Assembly: GCA_019914995.1 (NCBI GenBank)
Contig: CM034145.1
Location: 992,001 to 1,056,000, forward strand
Source: Acanthochlamys bracteata
Lineage: Eukaryota > Streptophyta > Magnoliopsida > Pandanales > Velloziaceae
Length of the DNA stretch: 64,000 nt
Direction: 5' to 3'
The notes beneath the pieces are model-generated. The model searched no databases, was not told the origin of the DNA, and was given only the letters and a program-made list of their open reading frames with translations. Shown one piece after another: positions 1 through 12,117 of the stretch. A program made the position numbers and the translations under genes. Each line of letters opens with the position of its first letter. Positions within the stretch are counted from its first letter, which is position 1.

Positions 1-416
1 TTTTTTATGTGATTGAGACACGCTTTAAATGACTGAACTCTTTAACTGATGATCTTTTGTGGATGAGCTCTTTCGTGTTTAGTAGATCGACGTTAAAACT
101 TTATTCCAAATTATTAATCGGAATTGCTTCTGTGCAATGTACTTCTGATTTTTTATGGGCAATGCATCCTAATGCTCATAATCACCATAATGTGTTTGTG
201 ATAGATCATTCACATACCAGTTGAATGAACCTATAAGAACTTAAAAGCTCCCGTTTATTTTGTTCTTGTATCATAAACTGTGTTGATCTTTTCAAATTCT
301 AACTTAGCAAGGGCAAGGGTTTTGTCTTTTATTAAATGCAGATCATGAGCTGTACATTTTTCTTTGCTTCAAACCTTATAGAACTGCTGTTCTTAATTTC
401 CTTTCTCTCCTTTTAG

Positions 417-687
417 GGCGATGCCGCTTACTCGAACTGATGATCGTTCATCGGATAAATCTTTCCGTATCATGAGAAATTGTGCTGAGTTAGAAGATGA
501 TGGCATGTATGTGTACAGGGATGGAACTTTGGACCAAGTTACGATGATTTGCTCCAGCTATAACAAGGACAAGGATATCAATTCTGATATGAATACTGGC
601 CCTATTGGTTTAATCAACAATTACAATAGCTCTTGCAGTCAAGCAGATTCAATTTTCTTAGTAGACATGAACGATCTTTTCCCTTGA
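417..687 (+). CDS. 3'-terminal exon of an unrecognised gene (partial)
   Basis: The exon opens after a pyrimidine-rich acceptor ending in TTTTAG at 416 and stays open to a TGA at 685-687. It encodes about 89 residues that are polar and acidic in the middle (AELEDDGMYVYRDGTLDQ) and Asn/Ser-rich towards the end, finishing VDMNDLFP. No domain is recognisable. The ATG at 421 follows the acceptor by only four bases, so it is probably an internal Met and the gene begins outside the window. Bases 1-416 read as intron: T-rich and stop-filled. Bases 688 to about 900 look like 3' UTR. A single-exon gene starting at 421 is possible but less likely. Confidence 0.5.
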
Positions 688-1880
688 GCAGATGTACACT
701 GAGTGCCAGCAACATGTTCGATGAATAAGTTGTAGCTTCAGGTTCTTCTCCAATTTTGAATACCTTTAGTTCATTATTCCTTGATTGCCTTAGTTTATAA
801 AATGACATGGATAATATTGTAGTATTGATAGAATCCTGTGAATATGAGCAATTCTGAAATAACTTCTTCTGACATGTATTTTGGCTTGTCAACTCTGTTG
901 TTTTCCTTATCTTTGTCGATTATTCTATGATACTTTTGTACTCTTAACATGAGGACAAGTGGTTTGTGTTTGTTGATCGCTTCTTTTAGTGATCCTTTGA
1001 TCTAACAACACTCTAAACAAGAAATACCAAACTTGAATCTTAGTCTAATTCTTCTTATCAAACGCTCTGCTTTCCATGCTTCACTTGTTCTTTTTCTTTT
1101 GACTCTTTTCTTTTGCTCTTTTCTTTCTTTTTGCAGCAGCCTTGTCTGTTATGATATCCAGACATTCCCAGCTGTTCTTTCTCCATCAAAGATCATTCAA
1201 CTCTCTTCCCAACACCATCTGCCTATCATTTGGTTGCTTTTCATGAGGATTTGTTATATAGAACTTTGAACCTAGGGCCACTATGACATTACTAGGTGAA
1301 TAAGAAAGAAAAGATTTGTTTCTGGATAAATTACGTTTTGCATTTATGAAAACTTATGGTTACAGTACCTAGAAGCCGTGATTGAGAAATACCAGCAATG
1401 GCAGCGGCAAAGCCTCTACTGTATTAGGTAGTTGTGCACCTTATGAGATCCATATCTTCTAATGACAATAAAGTAACAGTATTTGTAATACTGTTATTGC
1501 ATTTGGGTTATTACTTTATAAAGAACCTTGAAATCTGTTTTCTTCAAGAAGTAACTATCATTTTCATTGAGCATATCATCATTAAAACAATAATCGACAA
1601 TTTTGATTTAACTATCAAACAGCCAATGACCTTGGTCTGAACAATTGCCTTATTTAATTAAGACATGGTTTCCTTTAAGAAAGCAAGAAAAAGCTGATGG
1701 ACCCTTCATTCTAGAATCAGAATGAAGACCCCCTTTGTCTTCCTTCATCACTCATCTGCTTTAGTTGATTCATAAAATCATGCTTGTTACTACAAAAGCT
1801 ATATATGCATGCACTCTTTTCCTTAGTATTATTGCAGCTTCCATGCCATTCGTTCTTCTAGAAATATCCCTTCATAAATC

Positions 1881-2839
1881 ATGGAGGTATGTTTTGTTAC
1901 ACTTCTGTTCTTTCTAACAGCAAAATATATTGTCTGTAGATCTTTCAGATTGAAATGTAGACAATACACGCCTTCTTCTTTCTTTGTTTGGCAACCATTT
2001 GGTCATGGCTGGGTATCAGTTGTCTTGATCATTTGATATGAAAACAGAATAGTTTCTATATACAGTTGATTAGAATAATAATTGAGTTTGTTCTCTAGCA
2101 TTAGCTTCTCGCTTTAAGCAAATTTCTATTTTGTAAAATGTCTCTGATAGTGGGACTTGTAAATCTCAATCATGCATATAAATCTTTATGCTGCAGTAAT
2201 CAATTCTTATTAGATCTCCTATTTTATACCAGGATTATTTGCCAAAATGGAGGTTTTATTCTTTCATCTGCATTGACTAGAAAAATCGATAATCTCAAGG
2301 TTAAAATTCTTACAAGTTTTCAGATGACATATTTATGCTGTTTGTACCAGATCTCTACAATGACTATAACTTCAACAAAGCATTTACTTATTATCTTTGT
2401 TATTTATTCTCTTTCGCAATTGATTCTTTATGTATTAGAGACTCGAAATCCTTTACTGCAGACTATTGAGCTGAAGGTGGACATGGTAGCAATACATGAG
2501 AAGAGGCTCAGGAGATGCTTGTCGAGAATAAAAGGTCTGTAATCCTTAAAGTAATATTTCTATGCCTTCGCTAAAAATTCGATCATAACCAATTATAGCA
2601 AGAGTATATGTCCAAAGAGATGCTTAATCATTTGGAACATATCAGGTATAGAGAAGGTGGAGGTGGAAGCAAACATTCAGAAGGTGATAGTCACAGGGTG
2701 CGTACACAGGAACAAAATCCTCAAGGCTCTTAGAAGGGTTGGTCTCAGAGCTGAATCCTGGTCTCCGCAGAATGAGGTGCTCACCACTTATGCATACGCC
2801 AGTGGTGCTCTTCGAATCCACAACTTCAGCTTTTTCTAA
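1881..2839 (+). CDS. Small HMA-domain protein lacking the metal-binding CxxC
   Basis: Three exons with GT-AG borders, 1881-1886 (Met-Glu), 2462-2534 and 2646-2839, join in frame to a 90-residue protein. Residues 4 to about 66 have the beta-alpha-beta-beta-alpha pattern of heavy-metal-associated (HMA/ATX1-like) domains: IELKVDM, an alpha helix HEKRLRRCLSRIKG, the VEVEANIQKVIVTG strands, then NKILKALRRVGLRAE. The usual MxCxxC loop reads M-V-A-I-H-E, so copper or zinc binding by the classic site is not expected. The protein ends NFSFF with no CaaX box, so it is not a typical isoprenylated HIPP. The first-exon assignment is inferred: it has only two codons, but the join gives the usual start of this plant subfamily. 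The frame also runs open through part of intron 1, which I treat as chance. Confidence 0.75.
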
Positions 2840-4230
2840 GACCTGAAACCAAGTAACTAGTCCGACTTAGGTCCCAAGTGAACTATTATCAATACAACTA
2901 CCAGCCTTGGAAGAAGAAATCTAAGCTACTGTCTATATGCTATAAACATTAAAACGTTGTATTAATTTGTTTGTTCTTTTTTTAATTTCTTTCGCTTTAT
3001 TTTCCTTCTTTTTCTCTGTTTTTGTCATGAGAGTGAGCGTAAACTTTTGCTTTCGTCTAAAAAACATCTATCTATCGATGCTTGTATACCTCTTTTTTCG
3101 TGAGTAATATGAACTACAAGGTTTTCCATATACTTGGTATTGTATTTTAGGCATTTATACGAACTACCTTATCACCATATTGTTGGAATAATGTTTCAAG
3201 TACTAACAGATTTCCAATATAAGTTATAGAGGACTGATAATGCACAAATGTTTTCTACTGAAGGACCTGTATTGCTAAAATTAAAATCTTCAACAACTAA
3301 CAACTTCTACTACATTATAACACAACTTATACTGGACTGATATTGGAAAACGTTAAGAACTTCAATAACTAATGGCTATTAACTACTGCTACATTTATAA
3401 ACAAATTCATAGTGGTCTGATAATGGAAAATGTAGGAAACTTCATCAACTAACTATGACAGAATGAAGTGATTAAGGAGACGTTTAGCTTTTCTTTTCTT
3501 TTCCAATTCATTCTACTTTTTATTTTATATTTTTGATAAATTTTAATAAATTTTATTTAAAATTTGAAAAAATATAAAAAAAATTATATCGTAAAATTTA
3601 TTATTTATTAGGTTTATTTTCTACATTAACACTAAAAATTATTTTTAAAAATATTTTAGATATTTTTTTTTAGAAAAAATTTATTTTATAAATATTTTCT
3701 CTAAATCGTTCGTGTTAGATATTAAAAAATGTGAGAAAGCTTTGTCACCGGCTTGATTGTGCTTTCATCTGGCATCGTACGGAATGTTAGGAAAGAAAAT
3801 GCTAAAGGTGTGTTTCAATTCACCGTAACTTTATTTTTTTCGGCTTGATTTGGAGTTCCAATGAGTTCATGTATTTCAATTGCATATGGATCTGACAATT
3901 GTAGATTTTCATTATTGTACCAAGTTTTTCGTCACTCTAATTCTGGCGTTTATCTTCGCGAGATCCCCTTTTCTTTCGAGATGACGTGCGTTTGCTCAGG
4001 TAGATGGACTAAATATAACAAGGACTTGTCATCTGTTGGATGTCAAGAAATTGGAAACAATTAGGAATGAAGACTTAAACACATACATATATGATACGCT
4101 TCAAATAACTACCCAATTCAAATAACTTCTTTCCTGAATAATTACCCACTACCCTTTGTTATCAAACCACTATTTTATTTATTTTATATGTAAATAATTC
4201 CAACAATCCTACACTTGCTTAAATAACAAA
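2840..4230. other. Intergenic DNA with an AT-rich MITE-like stretch
   Basis: After the HMA gene's 3' UTR (to about 3,000) no convincing gene is visible. Bases 3,480-3,740 are an A/T-run segment of the same style as the MITE-like repeats in the right third of the window. A 67-codon open frame at 3861-4064 has no recognisable features and is treated as chance. Confidence 0.5.
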
Positions 4231-4299
4231 TACTAAACTCTCACCACAAATTTCATGTAGTAGATACTTAAAATAAATATTTAAGCTTTAATAAAGTAC

Positions 4300-6485
4300 A
4301 CTCAACCATGACAAGTATTTGAATATAATCAAGATGTTGGAAAAACTTCACCTATACGAACTTAAAGACGATGCCATCTTAGTTGGAGTTCATCTCAATA
4401 AAATTCTTGTAACAACTAGCACTATATATCTAAATATGGCTTTATTATTTAGTGCTGAAAACTATACACATATTAATAAATTGTTTTTCCATTAGGCCTA
4501 TGATTAGTCATTTTCTATTTTTAGGAAGGTTGCCATTATTTGTGAACTTAAATTAAAAAGTTTTAGTCCATTCTTCTCTATGTCTATCATATAAATTATC
4601 TTGTAAGAGGATTGCTCAGTGATCAACCAAATTTTTATTAGATTTTATAAATATGAGAGAAATAGTTTTACTCTGAAATAATATCATCACATAATTGTCT
4701 TCGAATGATATGTTTATACTTTCGATTATATACTTTGCTATTTACACAAGCTAATATAGCTTGACAATTACAATGAGTAGATACATAAGTTATATCTTTA
4801 GAAGTTACATGAATTTCTAAAAGAAATCTCTATGTCGATCAACTTCTTTTCATGTTTTTGCCAGAACAACAAATTTTGATTCCATAGTTAAGGGTATTGG
4901 GCCTCTAAGTTAGACTAGGCCTAAATTATTCGTGGAGGGGCTTATGAATGGTGCCTAAATAAAAAATTAGCTAGCCAATTTGAAGAAGAACCAACAACTT
5001 GTCTTATACTAGACCAAGTGGGCATACCTTAGTTTGGTGGGTTTAACAACCCACGCTACTTAATAATCCAATGTTGGATGAGTGTTGGAATGAGCATATG
5101 GTTATAAGTTGATGATGCTAACCTCTAAGTGTTTGTCAAATCATTTTAGTTGGAAATTCAATCCTACAATTTGTATCAAAATCCGTTAGAGTGAAGTCAT
5201 TCGGCGTATTGTTATGAAAAATTGTTAAGTTTATAAGTTGGTCTAGATCCAAAGTAGTAGTAGAAAGGCCTAGAGATGGTGTCTAGTGAAAAACGGAGTA
5301 GCCAACTTAGAGGTAGCCTAATAACTCGTCTTGAACCTAACCAAGTGAGCGGTCTTGGCTTCATGAGCTTAATAACCAACGTCCTTAATAGTCCCACATT
5401 AAATAGATGTTGGAATATATATGTGTTTATATGTGAATGATACTAATCTCTAAATGGTTGACCAATTATTTTAGCTTCGGGACTCGATTCTACAGAGTGT
5501 GTTAATGCATGCTTGTTTGTTGGATTTCAAAAATACACACCTCTGAGGTAAACTTATTATCTCCTATTCTCGATATTCAATTAGCATCTGTTACTTTTCT
5601 AAGATAGTAGAAAATTTAAATATTGTAAATTGTGTTTTTCAAGATAATCAAGAACTTTACCAATGGGCTTCAAATGTTCAACATTTGGGTTGCTTGTAAA
5701 TCTGCTTAATTTTACTAAATGCAAAAGCTATATCTAATCTTGTACATTGCATTGAATACACTACACTTTCTATAGTGTTTACGTACTCAAGTTGTGCAAG
5801 CGTTCTTCTATCATTCTTAGCAAGCTTTATACTTTGAATCAGAAAGAGTATTAATCTCTTTAATTTTCAAGTTACCAAAACTGTTTAACGTTTTCTCTAT
5901 ATAATGTGATTGATTAAGTAGATAACCACTACTATTTTTATTACTTGGATGCATAGTATTGTATTCACTTGTCCAAAATCTTTCATTTAATGTGAAAGAT
6001 ACAAACCTCATCGTTTGTATTATGTCTTTAATGGCTCATAATTAGCATACCATCCATATAAAGGTAATAAAAATGATACTTTTATTGCACAACTTAGTAC
6101 ACATATTTATTAGAAATATTATTTATAAAATCCTCAGAAAGAACATCAGAATCAAATGTTTCATGCAGTTATTTAGGTACTTGTTTTAAACCAAACAATA
6201 ATTTAACAAGTTTGCAGACTTTATGTTCATTTTCAGATAGAACAAACCCTCCTAGTTATTCCATACAAACGATACTCATTGGATTACCATTAGATACTAA
6301 TTTTAATTCATTTAATGAATATAAAGATCATTAATCAATGCTACATCAAACAAAAATCTATCGAAATTATTCTTACCACAGAAGCATATGTATCAAACTA
6401 ATTAATTCCTTCCTTTTGTTTAAAATCTTTTGCCACTAATCTAGCCATAAATGTGAAAAGAGTTAAGTAGACTTGTTTTCACAAC
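4300..6485 (-). mobile_element. Decayed Ty1/copia retrotransposon (RT and RNase H), split by a TRIM
   Basis: Read on the minus strand, 6,460-5,560 carries degenerate copia reverse transcriptase: ARLVAKDFKQKEG, then YGWYA-like pieces, then LLNQSHYIEKTLNSFGNLK at about 5,840-5,910, then AQLEYVN and SMQCTRLDIAFA. The minus strand of 4,850-4,560 carries the RNase H tail (VYNRKYKHIIRRQL, then NPLTR). Stops and frameshifts are everywhere, so the element is dead. The two halves are separated by the TRIM at 4,895-5,494. No copia LTRs could be defined, so the outer limits are approximate. The right end abuts the NLR pseudogene at about 6,490. Confidence 0.8.
4895..5494 (+). mobile_element. TRIM-type miniature LTR retrotransposon, near complete
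   Basis: Two related LTRs of about 275 bp (4,895-5,168 and about 5,219-5,494) flank only about 50 bp. Both LTRs end in CTACA. Directly after the first is ATTTGTATCAAAATCC, a decayed version of the initiator-Met tRNA primer-binding site (TGGTATCAGAGC), and an A-rich purine stretch precedes the second. There is no coding capacity. The LTRs match those embedded in the tandem NLR units at 13.8-26.8 kb, so this is the only two-LTR copy of that family here. The LTRs are well diverged from each other, which indicates an old insertion. No target-site duplication is visible. Confidence 0.7.
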
Positions 6486-6489
6486 TATC

Positions 6490-8350
6490 AATTAGTATGC
6501 ATTGTATTCGGAGAGAGTTATAGATAATTCATGCCTTTTCAATGAAGGCTAAGTTACAAGAAAGTAAAATAGTCATTGACGCTTGGTTGTACGAAGTAAG
6601 GACAATACCACATAAAGCCGAAGACATTACCGACGAATTTATCCATCATAGATAAAATTGGCAAGCCAACAATTTATTTATCAGTTGCGCCATATTGCTT
6701 CAAAAAGCTTAACTAGTTGGAAGTTGAGTTTAATCATGTTGTGCAAATAAAAAATCGTTGAGTCACGCCAGTTGAGCAAGACATAGAAAGTGAGAAGTCA
6801 ATTAACTTCACGTATAGAGCAATGGGTTCTCGAGATGAGCTTTTTAGAATAGAGAAATACATGGATGCAACTACTAGATTGCGTAGATGGCTATAATAGC
6901 CTTATATTTCTATTTTGGGTCCAATTGGAGTTGGTAAAAAATTCTATTGTTCACAAGTTATATGATACTATGAAAGTGCAAAAGAGATATGCATATCATG
7001 CATTCGTAGAGGTTCCACCGGGATGCACCTCCGACGAGTTGCTATCATTGATGTTTAAAGAAGCTAGTAAGAATGGAGACAAGTCTGCAAAGGAGCTTCT
7101 CCAAAGCGTCCATGTTGGAAGAAAATACTTGATAACAGATAACAATTACAATAAAGACTTAACAGAGTGACAAATCTCGCAGGGCAGAGTTGTTGTATTG
7201 AGATTCTGCCTGTAGAGGAAGGTGATGCAAACAAATGCTTAGACAGCTGGGCATTTTTTCGAGATTCTGTTCCCCACAAAATGTGCTGCCGCAGAAATAG
7301 TAGAGCCAGCAAATAAAGTTATTCAAATGTGTGGAAGATTGCCTCTTGCAGTCGTTTACGTTGCTCACGCTACATCATAGTTCCAAAAAAAGAATTGATT
7401 GAAAAAATTTCATTAACAACTTCCATGGCACCTCGAGAACAACAAAAGTAGTAGTCCACTAAACTCTTCAGCTTGTATCACCGTGAAGAAACTCCTGAAC
7501 TATCTAAAAAACTGTCTCTTCTTCTGTAGCATGTTTCATGTGAAGTACGTACTCAAAAGAAAAAGATTGATTAGATTGTGGATAGCAAAAAGCTTCATCC
7601 AGCTAAGAGGATAGTTTGCTGGAGGAAGTGGCCGAAGAGTGCCTGTTTGATCTAGAAAATAGATACATATCGTGGAGAGAAACACCGTTGGAAGAATATC
7701 AGAGTTCAAGATGAATACTGTTATGCATATTATAATTTCGGCCAAATACAAAAGCGAATCATTCAGCACGCCTGTGATAAGGTAGAAAACTTTAAGTACA
7801 ACGAAGTTCGACACTTGTACTTATATAAATATAATGTGCAAAAAGGGTCTACTATTTTGATCCCCTAAAAGTCAGGCTTTTGTGACATCAGAGTGCTGCA
7901 TTTTATCTGACTTTTTATTACCACTTATTCTTAGCTGCAAATATTTGACGATGATGTATTTGGAATATAACGGAGTAGAGAAGCTACCGGATAAAATAAA
8001 ATATCTTTTCAAGTTGCAGTACTTGAATTTAAAGAAAACGAATATAAAAAAACTCATAAAACTGTAAGAAAACTTATAAATCTACAATTATTTAATATCG
8101 TTTTCACTGGAATAACTGAAATGTCGGTTGAATTTGTCAAATTAAAAAGCTTAAGGTATCTATATGCAGGAAAGGTATCTACTAAAACAGCATTGCATCT
8201 TTCAACTAAAGTTAAAACACCGTACATCAAATCTCTAACAGATTTGCAGATACTTATTGATATGGACGCAACTTATATGCTTATATATTTTCTACCAATA
8301 CTTCCTTTTAATGAACCTTACGATAACAAAAAAACTCTCCACTACTAACT
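6490..8350 (+). pseudogene. CNL-type NLR pseudogene, plus strand
   Basis: Homology to NLR-2 begins abruptly at about codon 45 of the coiled coil, next to the copia remnant. It runs through the EDVID-like segment, the P-loop (GPIGVGK near 6,917-6,940), the block HAFVEVPPGCTSDELL, a GLPL-like CGRLPLAVV near 7,330, and LRR remnants to 8,350 (ITEMSVEFVKLKSLRYLYAGK). An extra A in a run directly after the P-loop lysine shifts the frame, and many further stops and indels follow. The first 45 codons and all sequence after the middle LRRs are missing. No intact product is possible. Confidence 0.88.
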
Positions 8351-8399
8351 TTTATTGTCATAAAGCTTTTTAAAAAGAATAATGTTAGTAGATTATACA

Positions 8400-8965
8400 A
8401 AAGCCTATAAATTATATTCATGCCGAAAAGTGTCTACAAATTTGTTAGAAATTTAATATATGACGTTCTAACTCCAATTAAAAATACAATACTAACTTAA
8501 TAGGTATCTTTCCTTCATATAGGTGCCTTAGCTTTTTTAATTTAACAAATTCAACTGACAATTCAGTTATTCCAGTGAAAACTATCAAAAAATTGCAGAT
8601 TTGTAGGCTTTCTTATAGTTTTAGGTAGCTTTTTCACATTTGTGTTCCTTAAATTCAGATAGCACAAGTTGAAAAGATGTTATATTTCATCCAATAGCTT
8701 CTCTACTCTGCTATCTTCCAAATGCAAAACCCTCAAATATTTGTAGCTACGAACAAGTGGTAACAAAAAGTCAAACAAATGCATCACTTTGATGCCATGA
8801 AAGTTCTGTTGGGGACATCAAAATAGTATGACCATTTTTGCACAAAATAATCCACTTCTTTAGATATGTAAGAACTTAGCTGGCTCTTCTGGAATTGAAC
8901 CAACAGAATAACAATCTTTTTAACAGCAACAAGTGCAGCAAGCTGTGCATGCTCGATGGTTTACA
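8400..8965 (-). pseudogene. NLR pseudogene, minus strand, coiled-coil start fused to LRR
   Basis: On the minus strand the start region (8,950-8,850) matches the first 40 codons of NLR-2 (QLAAL-type repeats, SQLSSYISKEV). One base is lost directly after the ATG. The sequence then jumps straight to the LRR (PN-x-x-FMASK-like, then ITELSVEFVKLKKLRHLY) near 8,820-8,480. The rest of the coiled coil and the whole NB-ARC are deleted. It converges tail to tail with the plus-strand pseudogene, and the LRR parts of the two form an inverted repeat with arms of about 350-400 bp centred near 8,375. Confidence 0.85.
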
Positions 8966-10160
8966 ACTACGTCAAACTTCTTCATCCTTGAGCCGTCTGG
9001 TGCTTCTTTCCTATAGTCAAAGACACTAATAAGTTGGCTAGATAATTATAAAAGCAGACTAATTAAAAATGCATATTCTCCTAGAGCTCTTGAAAAAAAA
9101 AAAAAATCCTATCTGAGTATTAAGAATCTTGCTATCTAAGAAAAGGATGAAAAGAAACTTAAACTTTGTTGTTTTAACAGCATAACATATTCGCATGAAA
9201 GTGGTATGCAAAGGGCACCCACTGAAACCTATACCTGCATGAATTATTCCTTTAGCAACTTCATTTTCACTTCATAGTTTAGAGTTAAGCCAATTATATT
9301 TGGGTATTTACAGAGAATTGATTGTTCAAAAAAGCTTATACATGATCAGGCTCGTATGTTTTCCTAAGAGTGTAGAGAGAAAAGCTACCATGAAACCTAA
9401 GAAGCAATTAACAGAAAGGACAAGATCCTGTGATAAGTGAGGCAAGGATGAAAGAAAAACAGAAGGATCGATTCATTTCCAGTTTCTTTGTAGATAGTTA
9501 ACTGAAATATGCAAACAGCCACTGGTTTCTCATTTCTCTACATCTAAGTTTACCAAATCATATTGAACGTGTCAATTGACCTTTTTGAAAAATATATATT
9601 AACACTTAAATTGCCTTATAGTCGTAATGCACGAAAACTGCTTTGATCCAGAAAGTGTTCATTGTGTTATAAGCACTTCTCACTAACATTTATCACAAAG
9701 AAGAAATTGCAAAAACATTTTGAAAGAGCAAATGTAAATAAAAAACTAAAAAGAATCATCAATATTGCTCTCAAGGAAAATATTCTACACAAGCACAAGA
9801 AAAGGCATCAAATATTAAGGGTATCCCTTCTGTTTAATAGAAAAGATACTGACATCTTTTAAGCTATCCCTTAAAAAAGAAGAAAGGGCATAGTAGAGAC
9901 GTACAATTTGTGGAGTAAATCTTTTGCCTTTCACAAAGCGCTCGACCAATTATGTCTCTATCCTGTTCAAAATAACATGCAGATATCATGCTTTCTAAAT
10001 TACAGCATTATAACCTCATCCAGAACAACTGAAGCATCTCGAAAAAGTAAAATCAAACTAAAATGAATCGAAAAAGTCTAAATAAGAAATCAAAGTTTTA
10101 CTCAAAAAATTTCAACAAAACCAACCAAACTTATAGGTTTCTCCCAATCAAAAAATTTAT
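8966..10160 (-). promoter_or_regulatory. Upstream region shared with NLR-2
   Basis: This is the 5' flank of the minus-strand NLR pseudogene. It matches 39,700-40,800 in front of NLR-2 block by block, for example GCTATCTAAGAAAAGGATGA, TTAAGAAGCAATTAACA-type and TTTGTGGAGTAAATCTTTTG blocks. Parts of it also recur upstream of NLR-1 and NLR-3. It holds no open frame worth naming. I infer it is the ancestral promoter and leader of the NLR family; individual elements cannot be assigned. Confidence 0.6.
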
Positions 10161-10316
10161 CAAAGAGCCACCATGCACTGTCATGTATTATGTAATATAT
10201 ATGTTTCATATATTCGTTCTAGCTAGAAACTAGAACACCTATTTCTTATTCATTCCTGTTAGAGTACTTCTAGTATGATGATACTTTTCCTTTTGTAAGA
10301 AATAAAGGTGATCCAG
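10161..10316 (+). pseudogene. Orphan 3' UTR of the small secreted-peptide family
   Basis: From CAAAGAGCCACCATGC to an AATAAAGGTG-type poly(A) region this segment follows the 3' UTRs of the peptide genes at 55.3 and 59.3 kb, including blocks like TTCGTTC, AGTATGATGAT and CTTTTCCTTTTGTAA. The coding part that should lie to the left is absent; the NLR upstream region starts there instead. A shorter copy lies at 40,816-40,910 upstream of NLR-2. I infer that a peptide gene once sat beside the ancestral NLR. Confidence 0.65.
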
Positions 10317-10329
10317 ATTTTAAAAATAT

Positions 10330-11950
10330 TCTTCCTTACTGAGCAGTAAGCGGAGTGGTTTATCCATTAAACCGCAATGCAAGATCTGAATAAGAATTTG
10401 TCTCATAGTCCTTTGGATATGCTCCTATTGTTCCTCCAGTATACTGCTACTGAAACACAACCTTGAATGAAAAAAAAACCTTGCCAACAACAGATCTTGC
10501 TTTTGAGTTAGACTGCAGAAGCAACAATAACACATTAATTTAATTGTTTTGGTTGCCAAGCAACAAGAAACTTCAAGGGGTAAAAGGAAATGTCAGGCAT
10601 GAATGGCATATGAGAAGTTGGAAGAAATAACTTAAGGTATGGAGGAATCAAAGATCTCGGGAATAGCAAAAGAATAAGCCTCTTCAGTTACTCAAATATC
10701 AAATTAACTGTTGCTAGAAAATGAAATGACCGACAGCTTAAGGATTCTGAAACAAGTCCACAGCATGTTTTATGGATTCTGTTACTACAAAAAGCTTTTG
10801 CTACCTACTGAGATTAAGGGGATGAAAAACCAAGATGTAGATGGCAAAGAATCAACAGAACACTATGAATGAAGTTTTCTTACTATGAGATATTACAATC
10901 AAACTTCTGATGAGCTAATGCGGAAGAGAATTCAAACATGGCAAACCAATAAGGTATATTTGACAACAATTAGCTTTGATCAAAAACTAGATTTTATGTG
11001 AATAATTTTGTACTCGCAAGCAATGAAAAAAGTAGGAAACATAGAGGAAGCTACCAATCACAGTAACATATCAATTAACAGGTTAGATGGTTATAACCAA
11101 ATACAGTATGATATTAGCCTGCTTCCCTGGCATGAACATCTGCGAACTTAAAACAAACCGGTCTACCATACAAATATGGACTGTATATACATGGCTAACA
11201 GATAGCATAAGCAGCAGAATATTTTCAGTAACATATTGATCGCGAACACCTCATGAGGTAAAGATTCTTTAAAACTGGTAAAAAAAGCAGTAACTACAGC
11301 AAGCCAAGCCAGATGCTTATACTTAAGTGCAGAAGATCGTACTAGAATCAAAAGCTTTCAGATGATCAGAGGCACTCAAAACAATTATAGAAAGCAAACA
11401 GGATCTGCAAACATTTAAGCTTACTGTCACAGATTAGCACAAAAAAGCTTAAAAAATTGAAATCTACTAAGAAATTTCATGAATCAAAAACAACGAGAAC
11501 AAAGAACAACAAAGAATTACCCCAAGTACCCCTGCTCTTGAACTCTAGAGATTCAAGTTTTAAAATGAAGCCAGAAGTTGAATAGAGTTGAAAATAAAGG
11601 AAAACAAATCGAATCACCGACTCAAATAATTAACAAACGAGAAAAAAACCCAGTTGATGATAATCCAAGAAATTGATGGAAAACCCATGCAACAAGTCTG
11701 AACAGAGTTAGAAAACCCACATACCCAGCTCAAGAAATCACAAAATCAGTGAAGAAACAAAGCGAAACAATCACGAATCAAGATTACAATCGAAAGAAAT
11801 TTGTACCGAATTCAGCTACTGAACTATAGGACAATCTCGGTTAGCGGAAGAAGAAGAAGATTGGTGCGACTGCGGAAGTAGAATAACTGAAGAGTGGAGT
11901 GTGCGGCGGTAGCAAGTGAGCAAGGGTTTTCAATGTTTGAATATATAGTG
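10330..11950 (-). other. Candidate multi-exon gene 'X', unrecognised, minus strand
   Basis: The minus strand has a plausible gene start: a TA-rich box near 11,945 and a CT-rich leader exon at about 11,935-11,807 ending ATTCG|GTACAAAT. A 0.4-kb intron follows, ending TTTGCAG at 11,405. Further possible acceptors precede short open stretches, one starting with ATG after TTCGCAG near 11,140. A last one near 10,425 encodes GTIGAYPKDYETNSYSDL and stops with TAA. No domain is recognised and the exon chain could not be completed, so the coding part is uncertain. The 5' part (from 11,404 rightwards) is copied in every unit of the tandem array. Confidence 0.4.
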
Positions 11951-12117
11951 TACTTATTATTAATTTTTTTTAATTTTTTTGTTACGTTCTGGGTACAAAT
12001 GCACGAGCATTCTGTATACAGTCCGACTGGCAACAATAAGGGTTGTGAAATCATAAAACTAAAAGCAGAAAACTAGCCGAGAAACAAAATCTAAAACTTT
12101 AAGATCATTCTTGATCA

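Noticed and set aside
2138..2542. A 134-codon plus-strand frame
   Set aside because: Its last part is exon 2 of the HMA gene; the rest is intron sequence that happens to stay open in the same frame.
3861..4064. A 67-codon plus-strand frame
   Set aside because: No signal peptide, domain, promoter or duplicate; consistent with chance.
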